Part shown: positions 29,470 to 37,291 of the stretch, one piece after another
Numbering within the stretch: the stretch's first letter is position 1
Layout of the letters: the number at the start of each line of letters is the position of its first letter
NCBI GenBank assembly: GCA_003214315.1
Contig: QCLU01000002.1
Location: 62,001 to 126,000, forward strand
Direction of reading: 5' to 3'
Origin: Prochlorococcus sp. AG-418-D13
GTDB lineage: Bacteria > Cyanobacteriota > Cyanobacteriia > PCC-6307 > Cyanobiaceae
DNA: 64,000 nucleotides
Position numbers and translations under genes: made by a program
Notes under the pieces: generated by a model
Database searches by the model: none
Told to the model about the DNA's origin: nothing
The model's input: only the letters and a program-made list of their open reading frames with translations

Positions 29470-30237
29470 TTAAGCGTAGTAATTTCTGTTTAAATCAAAG
29501 TCATTTAATCTCTCTGCTGACAATACATTATTCGCTTCGTTTATCGTGAATTTATTTTCATATAGAGCTTTACCTACAATTACTCCAAATAGTCCAGAGT
29601 TTTCAAATTTTACTAACGATAATAAATCAGAAATTGAACCAACACCTCCTGAGGCTATTACTGGAATATCTGTAATTTCAAGTATGCTTTTTATGAATTC
29701 TTCATTTGTCCCTTCTAACGTCCCATCTGTATTTATATCGGTAACAATAAAACTAGCAATTTTAAATGAAGAAAAATCCTTTACTAGATCTTTGGCAAAA
29801 ATATTAGATTGCTCAAGCCAACCCCTTGTACTAACTTTTCCATTTTTTGCATCTATCCCAACAATTATCCTTCCAGGAAATTTATTTGATAAGTCTTTAA
29901 CTAGTTCTTTATTTTCTATTGCAGAGGTCCCCATGATAACTTTCTCAATACCATAAGAAAATAATTGTTCTATCCTCTCTTGAGACCTTATCCCTCCACC
30001 TATTTGAATAGGTATGTTAACTGTTTTTGCAATCTTTTTTATTGATTTATCGTTTGTTGGGGATCCAGTTTTTGCAGCATCCAAATCAACTATATGTATA
30101 TATTTTGCCCCTTCGCTTTCCCAAAATTTAGCTTGCTCATGAGGCTCTTTGGTAAAGTCTTTTCTTTTATTAAAGTCGCCTTTAAAAAGCCTTACACACT
30201 TACCATTCATTAAATCAATTGCTGGTATTAGGTCCAT
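29470..30237 (-). CDS. hisA: HisA, ProFAR isomerase of histidine synthesis
   Basis: Fourth step of histidine synthesis, an Amadori isomerisation on a TIM barrel. 255 residues. Catalytic Asp 8 in IPAIDLMNGKCVRL, the phosphate loops IQIGGGIRS and VIASGGVGS, and the second catalytic Asp in IVTDINTDGT are present. It is divergent from the CSP41-like gene. Confidence 0.97.
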   Translation of the reverse strand: MDLIPAIDLMNGKCVRLFKGDFNKRKDFTKEPHEQAKFWESEGAKYIHIVDLDAAKTGSPTNDKSIKKIAKTVNIPIQIGGGIRSQERIEQLFSYGIEKVIMGTSAIENKELVKDLSNKFPGRIIVGIDAKNGKVSTRGWLEQSNIFAKDLVKDFSSFKIASFIVTDINTDGTLEGTNEEFIKSILEITDIPVIASGGVGSISDLLSLVKFENSGLFGVIVGKALYENKFTINEANNVLSAERLNDFDLNRNYYA

Positions 30238-30329
30238 AGAATCATCCTTTTCATTAATTACTTATTAGTAGTACTATTCAATATGTAATTCTATTTAAGA
30301 TTACTACTTCAGTTAAATATTTTTTGAAT

Positions 30330-31250
30330 ATGAAAATTCTTGTAATGGGTGGCACTAGATTTGTTGGCAAGTCTTTGGTTGGAAAGTTATTAAGTAAAAA
30401 TTATGATATTGATATTTTCACGAGAGGTAATAAAAGTAATCCTGAAAAAACAAATTTAATTAGGGGTGATAGAAATAATTCAGAAGATATCTTCAAGCTA
30501 AGAAATAAAAAGTATGATGTTGTTTATGATATTTCTGGACGAGAGTTAGAACAAGCCAAACTTCTTATAGAAAATTTAGATAACTCTTTCCAGAGATATA
30601 TATATGTCAGCTCTGCAGGTGTTTATAAAGATAATTGTGAACTTCCCTTATCCGAAGTTGATCCAATTGATCCAGATAGTAGGCACAAAGGAAAGTTTGA
30701 GACAGAAGATTGGTTAAAAAACCAAAAAGTTCCTTTTACAAGTTTTAGACCTACTTATATATATGGACCAGGAAATTATAATAAAATTGAAAATTGGTTT
30801 TTTGAAAGGTTATTTACTAAAAAATCTATACCAATCCCTGGTGATGGGTCTTTAATTACTCATCTAGGTCATGTTTCTGATCTAACTGATGTAATGATTA
30901 GGTGCATAAATTTTGAAAATTCCAAAAATAATATTTACAACTGTTCAGGTGAAAAAGCAGTTACAATAAAGGGTTTAATTTATTTTTGTGCGAAAGTTCT
31001 TGGATTAAACCAAAATGAAATTACTTTAAGAACATTTGATTATCAAAAATTAGATCCTAAATCTAGAAAGGGATTTCCAATTAGATTAAATCATTATCAG
31101 ACTGATATATCTAAGATAAAACGTGATTTAGAGTGGGTGCCAACTTTTGATTTACTTAATGGTTTAAAGGATAGTTTTGTGAAAGATTTTAAAAATAAAA
31201 AGAGTGAGGAGTTTGATGAAAATTCAGATAATATTCTTTTTAATTCTTAA
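30330..31250 (+). CDS. NAD-binding epimerase-like protein of the CSP41 type
   Basis: About 306 residues of the extended SDR family. N-terminal MGGTRFVGKSLVGKLL is the GxxGxxG-type nucleotide fold, slightly altered. YVSSAGVY and RPTYIYGPGNY follow, but the classical YxxxK is not obvious (SRHKGKFETE instead). This pattern is that of chloroplast stem-loop binding protein CSP41 and its cyanobacterial homologues, which bind RNA/ribosomes. An in-frame TTG at 30324 is possible, but the ATG at 30330 is the better start. The 3' end overlaps pgsA by 27 bases, tail to tail. Confidence 0.85.
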   Translation: MKILVMGGTRFVGKSLVGKLLSKNYDIDIFTRGNKSNPEKTNLIRGDRNNSEDIFKLRNKKYDVVYDISGRELEQAKLLIENLDNSFQRYIYVSSAGVYKDNCELPLSEVDPIDPDSRHKGKFETEDWLKNQKVPFTSFRPTYIYGPGNYNKIENWFFERLFTKKSIPIPGDGSLITHLGHVSDLTDVMIRCINFENSKNNIYNCSGEKAVTIKGLIYFCAKVLGLNQNEITLRTFDYQKLDPKSRKGFPIRLNHYQTDISKIKRDLEWVPTFDLLNGLKDSFVKDFKNKKSEEFDENSDNILFNS

Positions 31251-31763
31251 GTAGCCTAATAAAGTCACAAAAGTCAAGATGAATCCTAACCAATAAAAAA
31301 TTAAAGCCAAATTATTCAATAAGCTAATTTTTAATGGTGTAAAAAAGGTAATTACTGAAATAAAAAAGAAAAATGTTTTATATTTACCCAGCATAGATGC
31401 TGGTAAACCGTCTTTTGTAGAGTTCCTCAGGCTAGAGATAATTAATTCTCTAAATAAAATTAATGACAAAGACCAGAAAGGTATGAAATTATATTTACAA
31501 AGGAAGGTTAAAGGAATTAAATAGAATACTTTATCGCTTAAGGGATCAAGGATAGCTCCTAATCTCGTTTTAAGATTAAATTTCCTTGCAATTAACCCGT
31601 CAAAATAATCTGTTAAACCCCCAATAATAATCAATATAAAGACATAAAAAGGCCTGTTGATTTCTAAAAAAAGTATTAATGGAAATACAAGGAACAGGCG
31701 AGATATCGATAATAAGTTGGGAATATTCAATGTCAAATTTTTAAGATTTTTTCTTAATAACAA
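31224..31763 (-). CDS. pgsA: CDP-diacylglycerol-glycerol-3-phosphate 3-phosphatidyltransferase
   Basis: Makes phosphatidylglycerophosphate, the precursor of phosphatidylglycerol, which is essential for photosystems. 179 residues with several membrane helices. The CDP-alcohol transferase signature is intact: DG at DYFDGLIAR, then G and two Asp in RLGAILDPLSDK. Its last 9 codons overlap the convergent CSP41-like gene. Confidence 0.95.
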   Translation of the reverse strand: MLLRKNLKNLTLNIPNLLSISRLFLVFPLILFLEINRPFYVFILIIIGGLTDYFDGLIARKFNLKTRLGAILDPLSDKVFYLIPLTFLCKYNFIPFWSLSLILFRELIISSLRNSTKDGLPASMLGKYKTFFFFISVITFFTPLKISLLNNLALIFYWLGFILTFVTLLGYLRIKKNII

Positions 31764-31947
31764 ATTAGTTTTTGTATATAAAAAATATATTACACTCTAA
31801 ACAAGCTTAAACTTTTAGTAAAAATATTAAATGGTTTTTAATGCTAGATTCTAAAATTTAATTTAAATCTGAATCCTAAAGATTATAAACTCAACTTCTC
31901 TTTATGAATGATGATGTTTTATATTACAAAATTATTCCTTATATCTA

Positions 31948-32559
31948 ATGCAGCCTCATAGCCTAAAGCTATCTCCAGAATCTGATTTGATAAATTCAAT
32001 TAAAGAATATTCTTTATCGAACAATTTATACGGGTATGTTTCTGGAGTGGTTGGTAATCTTAGAACAGTTTGTATTCAATGCCCAGGAAATCAAGAGATA
32101 AATAAATTTGAGGGAAATCTAGAGATAGTTTCTTTAAATGGACATTTTAATAAAGGAGATGTTCATTTACATTTGAGTTTTGCCGATGAGGGATGTAATG
32201 TCTTTGGCGGGCATCTTGAGGAGGGATGTATTGTAAAAAAAGGTACTGATATATTATTACTTTCTTATGAACAAAAAATTATTGATATCTCAAGTAATGA
32301 TTTATTAAAAAATGAATCACGTGTAAAAGCATATATTTTAAAGGATTGTCCTTGGTCTAAAAGAGCAATTAGGTTGCTTAATTCTTTATCTATCCCTCAT
32401 GAAGTTACTTTAATAGACAATGATGAGAGCTTTCAAAAAATAAAGGCTCAAAGTAGCCATAATACTTTCCCTCAAATATTTTTGGATAATAAATTTTTTG
32501 GAGGATATGATGAACTTTCAGAACAAGCAAAATTGGATAACTTAATTTCATTTAAGTAA
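31948..32559 (+). CDS. PPC/DUF296 domain fused to a glutaredoxin domain
   Basis: 203 residues in two parts. Residues about 1-115 are a PPC (DUF296) domain: VSGVVGNLRTV, VHLHLSFAD (73-80) and GGHL (87-90), the usual His-rich trimer motif. Residues about 125-203 are glutaredoxin-like: CPWS active site at 134-137 after AYILKD, cis-Pro in TFPQ (173-176), and GGYDEL (185-190) for glutathione. PPC domains occur in bacterial proteins of unknown role and plant AHL DNA-binding proteins. A monothiol or dithiol redox task is likely; the partner is unknown. Confidence 0.88.
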   Translation: MQPHSLKLSPESDLINSIKEYSLSNNLYGYVSGVVGNLRTVCIQCPGNQEINKFEGNLEIVSLNGHFNKGDVHLHLSFADEGCNVFGGHLEEGCIVKKGTDILLLSYEQKIIDISSNDLLKNESRVKAYILKDCPWSKRAIRLLNSLSIPHEVTLIDNDESFQKIKAQSSHNTFPQIFLDNKFFGGYDELSEQAKLDNLISFK

Positions 32560-32569
32560 TCTAAAAATT

Positions 32570-32758
32570 TTAACTATCACGATTAGTAAGCTTTTCAGCA
32601 ACTAATTCGTCCTCTAACTGCTTTATTAATCTTGATACAAGACTTTGAAATTCTGGTTGACAGCCTTTAAATGCAGCTTTATGTCTTATTGGCTCATTTC
32701 TAGTTCTTAAATCAGTAAGCATTAATTGTAATGCGTCAATTTTGGGATTTATTTTCAT
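32570..32758 (-). CDS. Small conserved hypothetical protein, 62 aa
   Basis: A soluble, basic and helical-looking protein. It begins KINPKIDALQLMLTDLRTRNEPIRHKAAFKGC and ends with an acidic helix (LIKQLEDELVAEKL). No membrane segment and no known motif. It is tail to tail with the PPC-Grx gene and 26 bases downstream of the SDR gene, so it is likely co-transcribed with that gene. Cellular role unknown. Confidence 0.7.
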   Translation of the reverse strand: MKINPKIDALQLMLTDLRTRNEPIRHKAAFKGCQPEFQSLVSRLIKQLEDELVAEKLTNRDS

Positions 32759-32784
32759 AGTTTTAATTAATATATTTACATCTT

Positions 32785-33444
32785 TTAAATCATTTGCATA
32801 GCTTTTTTAAAAGATATCTTTTTATTATCATTCGAACTTGTGACTTCTATTAATTTATTTATGGATTGTTTGTTTTTTAAAGAATTTATACAACATTGCG
32901 CAACTAATCTTCTTGGGATTGATCCATTAATTTGAGTATCCTCCTTTGAATAAATTATATTTTCTGATTTAATATCTTCATTTTCCTTTAATCCTCCAGG
33001 TCTAATAATAGTCCATTCGAAATTTGAATTTCGTAGAAAGTTTTCACCTAATTTCTTCCAAATAAGAATTAAACCAAATAAATTTAATGGGTGAAATAAT
33101 TTACCAGTACAAAGGGAACTAACTAAAATAACTCTTTTAATACCAACTCTTTTGCAACTCTCTAATTGCCTGTAAACACCTAATGCATCGACCTTTGCAG
33201 GACCAGTTAAATCTACTGATGCTCTCGCTCCAGTCGCAATTATCAAAGCATCAATATCTTTTAAAGCTTTATCAAGTTCTCCTTTTTTGTCTAATGAAAC
33301 CCTAATTGTTTCTAAACTCTCTAGTCCTGCTGTGACTTTTGAATTCTTTCTGATGATTTGCCTTACTTTATATCCTTTCTTAACTGCTTCTTCGGAAATT
33401 CTATAACCTGTTTTACCCGATGCACCAGTAATTGCTATTTTCAT
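32785..33444 (-). CDS. Atypical SDR (NmrA/NAD(P)-binding) protein
   Basis: 219 residues. N-terminal ITGASGKTGYRISEEAVKKGY is the nucleotide-binding turn, and ALIIATGARAS, VILVSSLCTGK and WTIIRPGGLKE are typical of the Ycf39/Tic62-like atypical SDR group. No YxxxK is visible, so it probably binds NADP without normal dehydrogenase chemistry. It lies 35 bases downstream of nth. Confidence 0.87.
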   Translation of the reverse strand: MKIAITGASGKTGYRISEEAVKKGYKVRQIIRKNSKVTAGLESLETIRVSLDKKGELDKALKDIDALIIATGARASVDLTGPAKVDALGVYRQLESCKRVGIKRVILVSSLCTGKLFHPLNLFGLILIWKKLGENFLRNSNFEWTIIRPGGLKENEDIKSENIIYSKEDTQINGSIPRRLVAQCCINSLKNKQSINKLIEVTSSNDNKKISFKKAMQMI

Positions 33445-33479
33445 GATTAAAAAACTAATTTAAATATTATATAAATTTC

Positions 33480-34133
33480 TTAAGGCTTTTTACATATAAA
33501 TTTCTTTTTTCTTTTGGGATAAAGAGTGCGACATAAATAACATTTTGTTCCATCACAACCTCTTGCTGAGCAATATTCTCTGCCATAAAAGATTATTTGC
33601 AAATGTAAGGTATTCCAATCATTAACAGGAAATATTTTTTTTAGGTCTTTTTCTGTTTTAATTACGCTATCGCCATTTGATAGACCCCATCTTTGTGCCA
33701 ACCTGTGTATATGAGTATCTACGGGGAATGAGGGTATTTTAAACACTTGTGACATTACAACTGATGCTGTTTTATGACCTACTCCTGGAAGAGATTCAAG
33801 CTTCTCAAAAGAATCTGGGACCGTACCATTATGCTTCTCAATCAATAATTTAGATAAGTTATAGATGTTCTTTGATTTTTGATTGGATAGACCTAAAAAT
33901 TTTATGTATTCGTAAATGCCATTAATACCTAGCTGCATCATCTTTTCTGGATTATCTGCAACCTTAAATAAGCATTTTGTTAATTCATTAACTTTCTTAT
34001 CTGTTGATTGAGCACTTAAAACTACTGCGACTAGCAGTGTATATGCATTTGTATGATCAAGGGGTATTGGGGGCGATGGATATAGTTTTTTGAGTTCCTT
34101 GCGTATTATTTCTGCTCTTTCAGACTTTCTCAT
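33480..34133 (-). CDS. nth: Endonuclease III
   Basis: DNA glycosylase/AP lyase of base excision repair. 217 residues with the helix-hairpin-helix LESLPGVGHKTASVV (catalytic Lys in GHKTA) and the catalytic Asp in PVDTHIHRLAQRW. The C-terminal cysteines are spaced C-x4-C-x4-C-x2-C (CSARGCDGTKCYLC), not the E. coli pattern C-x6-C-x2-C-x5-C, so an iron-sulfur cluster of changed geometry is possible. Confidence 0.95.
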   Translation of the reverse strand: MRKSERAEIIRKELKKLYPSPPIPLDHTNAYTLLVAVVLSAQSTDKKVNELTKCLFKVADNPEKMMQLGINGIYEYIKFLGLSNQKSKNIYNLSKLLIEKHNGTVPDSFEKLESLPGVGHKTASVVMSQVFKIPSFPVDTHIHRLAQRWGLSNGDSVIKTEKDLKKIFPVNDWNTLHLQIIFYGREYCSARGCDGTKCYLCRTLYPKRKKKFICKKP

Positions 34134-34228
34134 TAAATTTAAAAATTAAATGGTGTATAAATTTATACAAGAGATATTTAAGGTGAATATTTTCTGCTAA
34201 TTTAATATATTTAAATAAAAAGAATTTA

Positions 34229-35287
34229 GTGAAAAATGATGCGTTAATAATTGATGGTCTGCATCATAAATATAATAAGCGAGAATATTCAAATTGGATA
34301 TTAAATGAAATTAACTTGAAAATTGAAAATGGCGAATTATTAGGGTTGCTTGGTCCATCTGGCTGCGGAAAAACTACTCTTTTAAGATTAATCGCAGGGT
34401 TCGAATATCCCTCAAAAGGAAAGATTTTATTAAATGATAGGGAAATATCTAGTAGAAACAAAATTATAAGTCCTGAGAAAAGAAATATTGGTATGGTTTT
34501 TCAAGACTATGCACTTTTCCCTCACTTAACTGTTTTGGGAAATGTAATGTTTGGGTTGAAAGACAAAAAAGACAGATCTAGAGTTGATTATTTACTAAAT
34601 GTTGTTGGTCTTGAGAATTTTGTTGGAAGGTACCCACATGAATTGTCTGGAGGTCAAAAACAAAGACTAGCAATTGCAAGAGCTCTTGCTCCAGGTACAA
34701 ATTTTATTTTATTAGATGAACCCTTTTGTAGTCTTGATATGCATGTCAAACTAAAATTGAGAAGTGAACTGCCAAATATTCTTAAAGGTTGTAACGCAAG
34801 TGGATTGATGGTTACTCATGATCCGGAAGAGGCCATGTCAATTTGCGATAATGTTGCCGTCATGAATGAAGGAAAAATACATCAAATTGATACACCAATT
34901 AACCTTCTAAATAATCCCAAGACCCTATTTGTTAGTAGTTTTATTTTGGGTAATAATATTATTAAAATTCAAAAAAATGGTAAATCATATATGTCTTGTT
35001 TAGGTGAAATAAATAGTTCAGGTGTTTTACAAAATGAAAACATTAAAAGTATGTCAATTTCGCCTAAATTTATTTCAATTAAAAGATCAGAATCTGGTAA
35101 TGCGAATGTAATATCTAAAGAATTTCTTGGAGAATTTCTTATATATAAAGTAACTATTAATGGAAACATATTGCGGGTTAGAACTGATATTAATAATCTC
35201 CTAAATAATGGTGATAAATGTTCTCTTTCTATAAATAAAAATAGTTATTATTTTTTATATCCTGGAGCACATAAGGTATATATATAA
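34229..35287 (+). CDS. ABC transporter ATP-binding protein, iron(III) type
   Basis: 352 residues, starting with GTG. Walker A GPSGCGKTTLLRL (about residue 43), Q-loop VFQDYALFPHLTV, signature LSGGQKQRLAIARAL, Walker B FILLDEPFCSLD and switch His in VTHDPEEA are intact. The last 110 residues are a TOBE/OB-like regulatory domain. The overall form is that of FbpC/FutC ATPases for ferric iron, and the neighbours (ferritin, Fur-like sites) agree. No permease or binding protein is in the window, so the partners lie elsewhere and the substrate is inferred. Confidence 0.85.
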   Translation: MKNDALIIDGLHHKYNKREYSNWILNEINLKIENGELLGLLGPSGCGKTTLLRLIAGFEYPSKGKILLNDREISSRNKIISPEKRNIGMVFQDYALFPHLTVLGNVMFGLKDKKDRSRVDYLLNVVGLENFVGRYPHELSGGQKQRLAIARALAPGTNFILLDEPFCSLDMHVKLKLRSELPNILKGCNASGLMVTHDPEEAMSICDNVAVMNEGKIHQIDTPINLLNNPKTLFVSSFILGNNIIKIQKNGKSYMSCLGEINSSGVLQNENIKSMSISPKFISIKRSESGNANVISKEFLGEFLIYKVTINGNILRVRTDINNLLNNGDKCSLSINKNSYYFLYPGAHKVYI

Positions 35288-35294
35288 AATTTAT

Positions 35295-35417
35295 TTATAG
35301 GCAATTACACTTTCCTCCCTTCCAATTAGAGCACTTTTTCTTTTTACATTTCTTTTTTTTACTTTTATATATTTTCTTAGTTAATAGCAGTTCAGAAAAA
35401 CTGTACTCTAAATTCAT
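35295..35417 (-). CDS. Cys/Lys-rich 40-aa microprotein
   Basis: An ORF too short for routine gene calling. It begins MNLEYSFSELLLTKKIY and has a C-terminal half made of Lys clusters with four Cys: C-x4-C-x10-C-x-C, ending KGGKCNCL. This looks like a small metal-binding or nucleic-acid-binding peptide. It lies between the iron-type ABC ATPase and ferritin, and a Fur-like sequence lies 17 bases upstream of its start. No family is recognised. The coding claim rests on the compact Cys pattern and an ATG-to-stop frame in a non-random spacer. Confidence 0.55.
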   Translation of the reverse strand: MNLEYSFSELLLTKKIYKSKKKKCKKKKCSNWKGGKCNCL

Positions 35418-35433
35418 TTATAGTATTGCGAGT

Positions 35434-35446
35434 GATTTTCATTATC
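35434..35446. promoter_or_regulatory. Fur-box-like sequence
   Basis: GATTTTCATTATC matches 11 of 13 positions of the right-hand part of the Fur consensus (GATAATGATAATCATTATC). It sits between the divergent 40-aa microprotein and ferritin genes and could serve either. Only one half is well conserved. Confidence 0.4.
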
Positions 35447-35530
35447 ATATTATTTAATTTAATATAAAGGATTTATTAATTACTAATTTATACAAAATGT
35501 TGTAGTATTTATTTAGATCTCTATTCGAAT

Positions 35531-36085
35531 ATGAATGAAAATAATTTAAAAATAAAGAAATTAATTAATTTTGGTCCATCGGGAAGAGCTGTTGCTCAAC
35601 AGATAGACAATAGTTTACTGGATAATATTTTTGAACATCTAACAATGGAAAGATATGCCAATGTTCAGTATTTCTCTATGTATCTATGGTTTCAAGAACG
35701 TGATTTAAATGGATTTGCCTCACATTTTCTAAGTGAATCACAAGGTGAATTGGAACATGCGCAGAAATTTGCAGATTACTTAATCGCAAGAGGACAAAGC
35801 GTAAAATTAGATGAAATTCCTGCACCCGTTCAAACATGGGATTCTATAGAAGAGCTTATTTCTTATTCTTTTAACATGGAGTCTGATTTAACTTCATCTC
35901 TACAACAACTTTATTCCATATCAGAAAGAACTTCAGATACAAGAACCAACGTATTTTTAGATCCAATTATAGAGGCTCAAACACAATCAGAAGATGAATT
36001 TGCGAACATACTGGGAAAGGTAAAGTTTGCTTCTAATCAACCTTCAGCAATCTTATTAATAGATAGTGATTTAAAGAAAAAATAA
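35531..36085 (+). CDS. Ferritin
   Basis: 184 residues of the ferritin fold, iron storage by ferroxidation. Ferroxidase-type residues are visible: Glu and Tyr in MERYANVQYFSMY (about residues 38-50), ExxH in GELEHAQKF (about 75-78), and a Glu in the third helix followed by QTQSEDEFANIL. It resembles the marine picocyanobacterial ferritins rather than Dps. The 3' end overlaps the convergent 95-aa gene by 15 bases. A Fur-like sequence lies about 85 bases upstream. Confidence 0.92.
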   Translation: MNENNLKIKKLINFGPSGRAVAQQIDNSLLDNIFEHLTMERYANVQYFSMYLWFQERDLNGFASHFLSESQGELEHAQKFADYLIARGQSVKLDEIPAPVQTWDSIEELISYSFNMESDLTSSLQQLYSISERTSDTRTNVFLDPIIEAQTQSEDEFANILGKVKFASNQPSAILLIDSDLKKK

Positions 36086-36358
36086 ATTACTTTCAAATTT
36101 ATTTTCATTCAATATCCTTTTGGTTATTTCAAAAAGTAAATTAGAAAAGTTGATTTTCTCATTATTTTTATTTAAGAGTTCAGCTATTTTATAAATCTCA
36201 TTAACTCTTTTAAAAATATTTTTGTTTTCGGTAAATAACCTTCCCTTCAATGCTTTATTTTCTGTGGTTATGTAGGATTGTTTGATATTTCTGAGTCTAT
36301 TCGATAAGACATCAACTTCCAATAACAAGTTGTTTGTAAGTGATTGTGATTCCTTCAT
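36071..36358 (-). CDS. Hypothetical helical protein downstream of the Crp-family gene
   Basis: About 95 residues, almost all helical and charged: MKESQSLTNNLLLEVDVLSNRLRN at the start and IKYs/Asn/Lys-rich later (for example FKRVNEIYKIAELL). A longer frame reaches 36400 but would overlap the upstream regulator; the ATG at 36356-36358, four bases after that stop, is preferred and implies an operon. No domain recognised. The last codons overlap the ferritin 3' end. Confidence 0.7.
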   Translation of the reverse strand: MKESQSLTNNLLLEVDVLSNRLRNIKQSYITTENKALKGRLFTENKNIFKRVNEIYKIAELLNKNNEKINFSNLLFEITKRILNENKFESNLFFL

Positions 36359-36362
36359 TTTT

Positions 36363-36950
36363 TTATAGAGGTGATGTTTCAATAAAAGAAGGGGCAACAC
36401 TGACTGTTTGGGTCCCGATAGGAGCTATTAATAACTCAGATGATCTTAATTTAGAAATTAATCTTGTTGATGTTACTCGTGTAGAACCGATTAATTCACC
36501 AATCCTTTCATGAGTTAACCTAAAAGGTAACTCACACCATTGCCCACATCTTCTACCTAGACGATTTACAAGTATTGAAAACAAGGCTTGTAATCGTTGT
36601 TCTGCATTTCCTAAGTGTCTAATCCTAAGGAGTTGCAAAGTCCATTCATTTACTGCATCGAAACCAATATTCTCATTAATATTTACATTGCTATGAAAAG
36701 ACAAATCTGTTAATGCTTCAACACAGACACCTTCACTACATAAAAGGTCCGTTCTTAATTGATCACCTGATTGTAAGAATGCAAGTGTCATTCCTTCAGT
36801 TTCTTCACAAGGGCAAAAAACTCGAGCAATTCCACTTTCAACTTCTAGGCATGTACCTCTTGGTCTTGATGTAGGATCTATTAAAACGGACTGCCCAGTT
36901 ATTATCCTTACTGATTTTAAAGGAGATTCTCCATAACTATGGAAATTCAT
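36363..36950 (-). CDS. Crp/Fnr-family transcription regulator
   Basis: 195 residues: a short N-terminal cupin-like effector domain (GTCLEVESGIARVFCPC, then FLQSGDQL) and a C-terminal winged helix (LPFRLTHERIGELIGSTRVTSTRLISKL, about residues 140-168). The effector domain is shorter than in CRP and contains several Cys (CPCEE, LLCSEGVC), so a metal or redox ligand is possible but not shown. Fur-like sequences directly upstream and the ferritin neighbour suggest an iron-responsive regulator. Confidence 0.9.
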   Translation of the reverse strand: MNFHSYGESPLKSVRIITGQSVLIDPTSRPRGTCLEVESGIARVFCPCEETEGMTLAFLQSGDQLRTDLLCSEGVCVEALTDLSFHSNVNINENIGFDAVNEWTLQLLRIRHLGNAEQRLQALFSILVNRLGRRCGQWCELPFRLTHERIGELIGSTRVTSTRLISKLRSSELLIAPIGTQTVSVAPSFIETSPL

Positions 36951-36960
36951 AAATTAAATA

Positions 36961-36981
36961 TGATAATGAGAATTGTTATCA
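36961..36981. promoter_or_regulatory. Fur-box-like palindrome upstream of the Crp-family gene
   Basis: A 21-bp sequence with ends TGATAA and TTATCA and centre TGAGAATTG. Its inner 19 bases match the Fur consensus GATAATGATAATCATTATC at 16 positions by eye. It lies 11 bases before the regulator start on the minus strand, where binding would block transcription. Confidence 0.65.
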
Positions 36982-37012
36982 ATTATGCACCAAAAAAATA
37001 CTTATTGCAATA

Positions 37013-37025
37013 GATTCTCATTATC
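37013..37025. promoter_or_regulatory. Second Fur-box-like sequence in the divergent spacer
   Basis: GATTCTCATTATC matches 11 of 13 positions of the right part of the Fur consensus and is followed by ATCAT. It is 32 bases from the first site, between the Crp-family gene and the zinc-ribbon gene. A TATAAT at 37066-37071 could be the minus-10 box of the zinc-ribbon gene. Confidence 0.45.
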
Positions 37026-37102
37026 ATCATATTTTTGAAGTTTTTCTTTACATAGTATTTAGGAATATAATTTAGATAGAATTGCTAATTATTTGATTTT
37101 AG

Positions 37103-37291
37103 ATGAACGTAAATAGAGTTTGTTTTAATTGTGGGAGTTCTTCATTTGTCTCAGATCGATCTTTAGGAGGTAAGATTGTGTGCTCTAAATGTGGATCTTC
37201 TGCATTTAAAAATAAATCCTCTTCATTTTTAAAAAGTAAAAAATTAGTATTTATTGCTATTGCGATAGCTATTTTCATAATTGTTATTTAG
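37103..37291 (+). CDS. Small zinc-ribbon membrane protein
   Basis: 62 residues. The N-terminal half is a zinc ribbon, two CxxC pairs (CFNCG at about 8-11 and CSKCG at about 28-31). A Ser/Lys linker follows, and the C-terminus is a single hydrophobic helix (LVFIAIAIAIFIIVI). It would be tail-anchored with the ribbon in the cytoplasm. It shares a Fur-like divergent spacer with the Crp-family gene. Function unknown. The stop overlaps the convergent ABC ATPase gene by 8 bases. Confidence 0.8.
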   Translation: MNVNRVCFNCGSSSFVSDRSLGGKIVCSKCGSSAFKNKSSSFLKSKKLVFIAIAIAIFIIVI

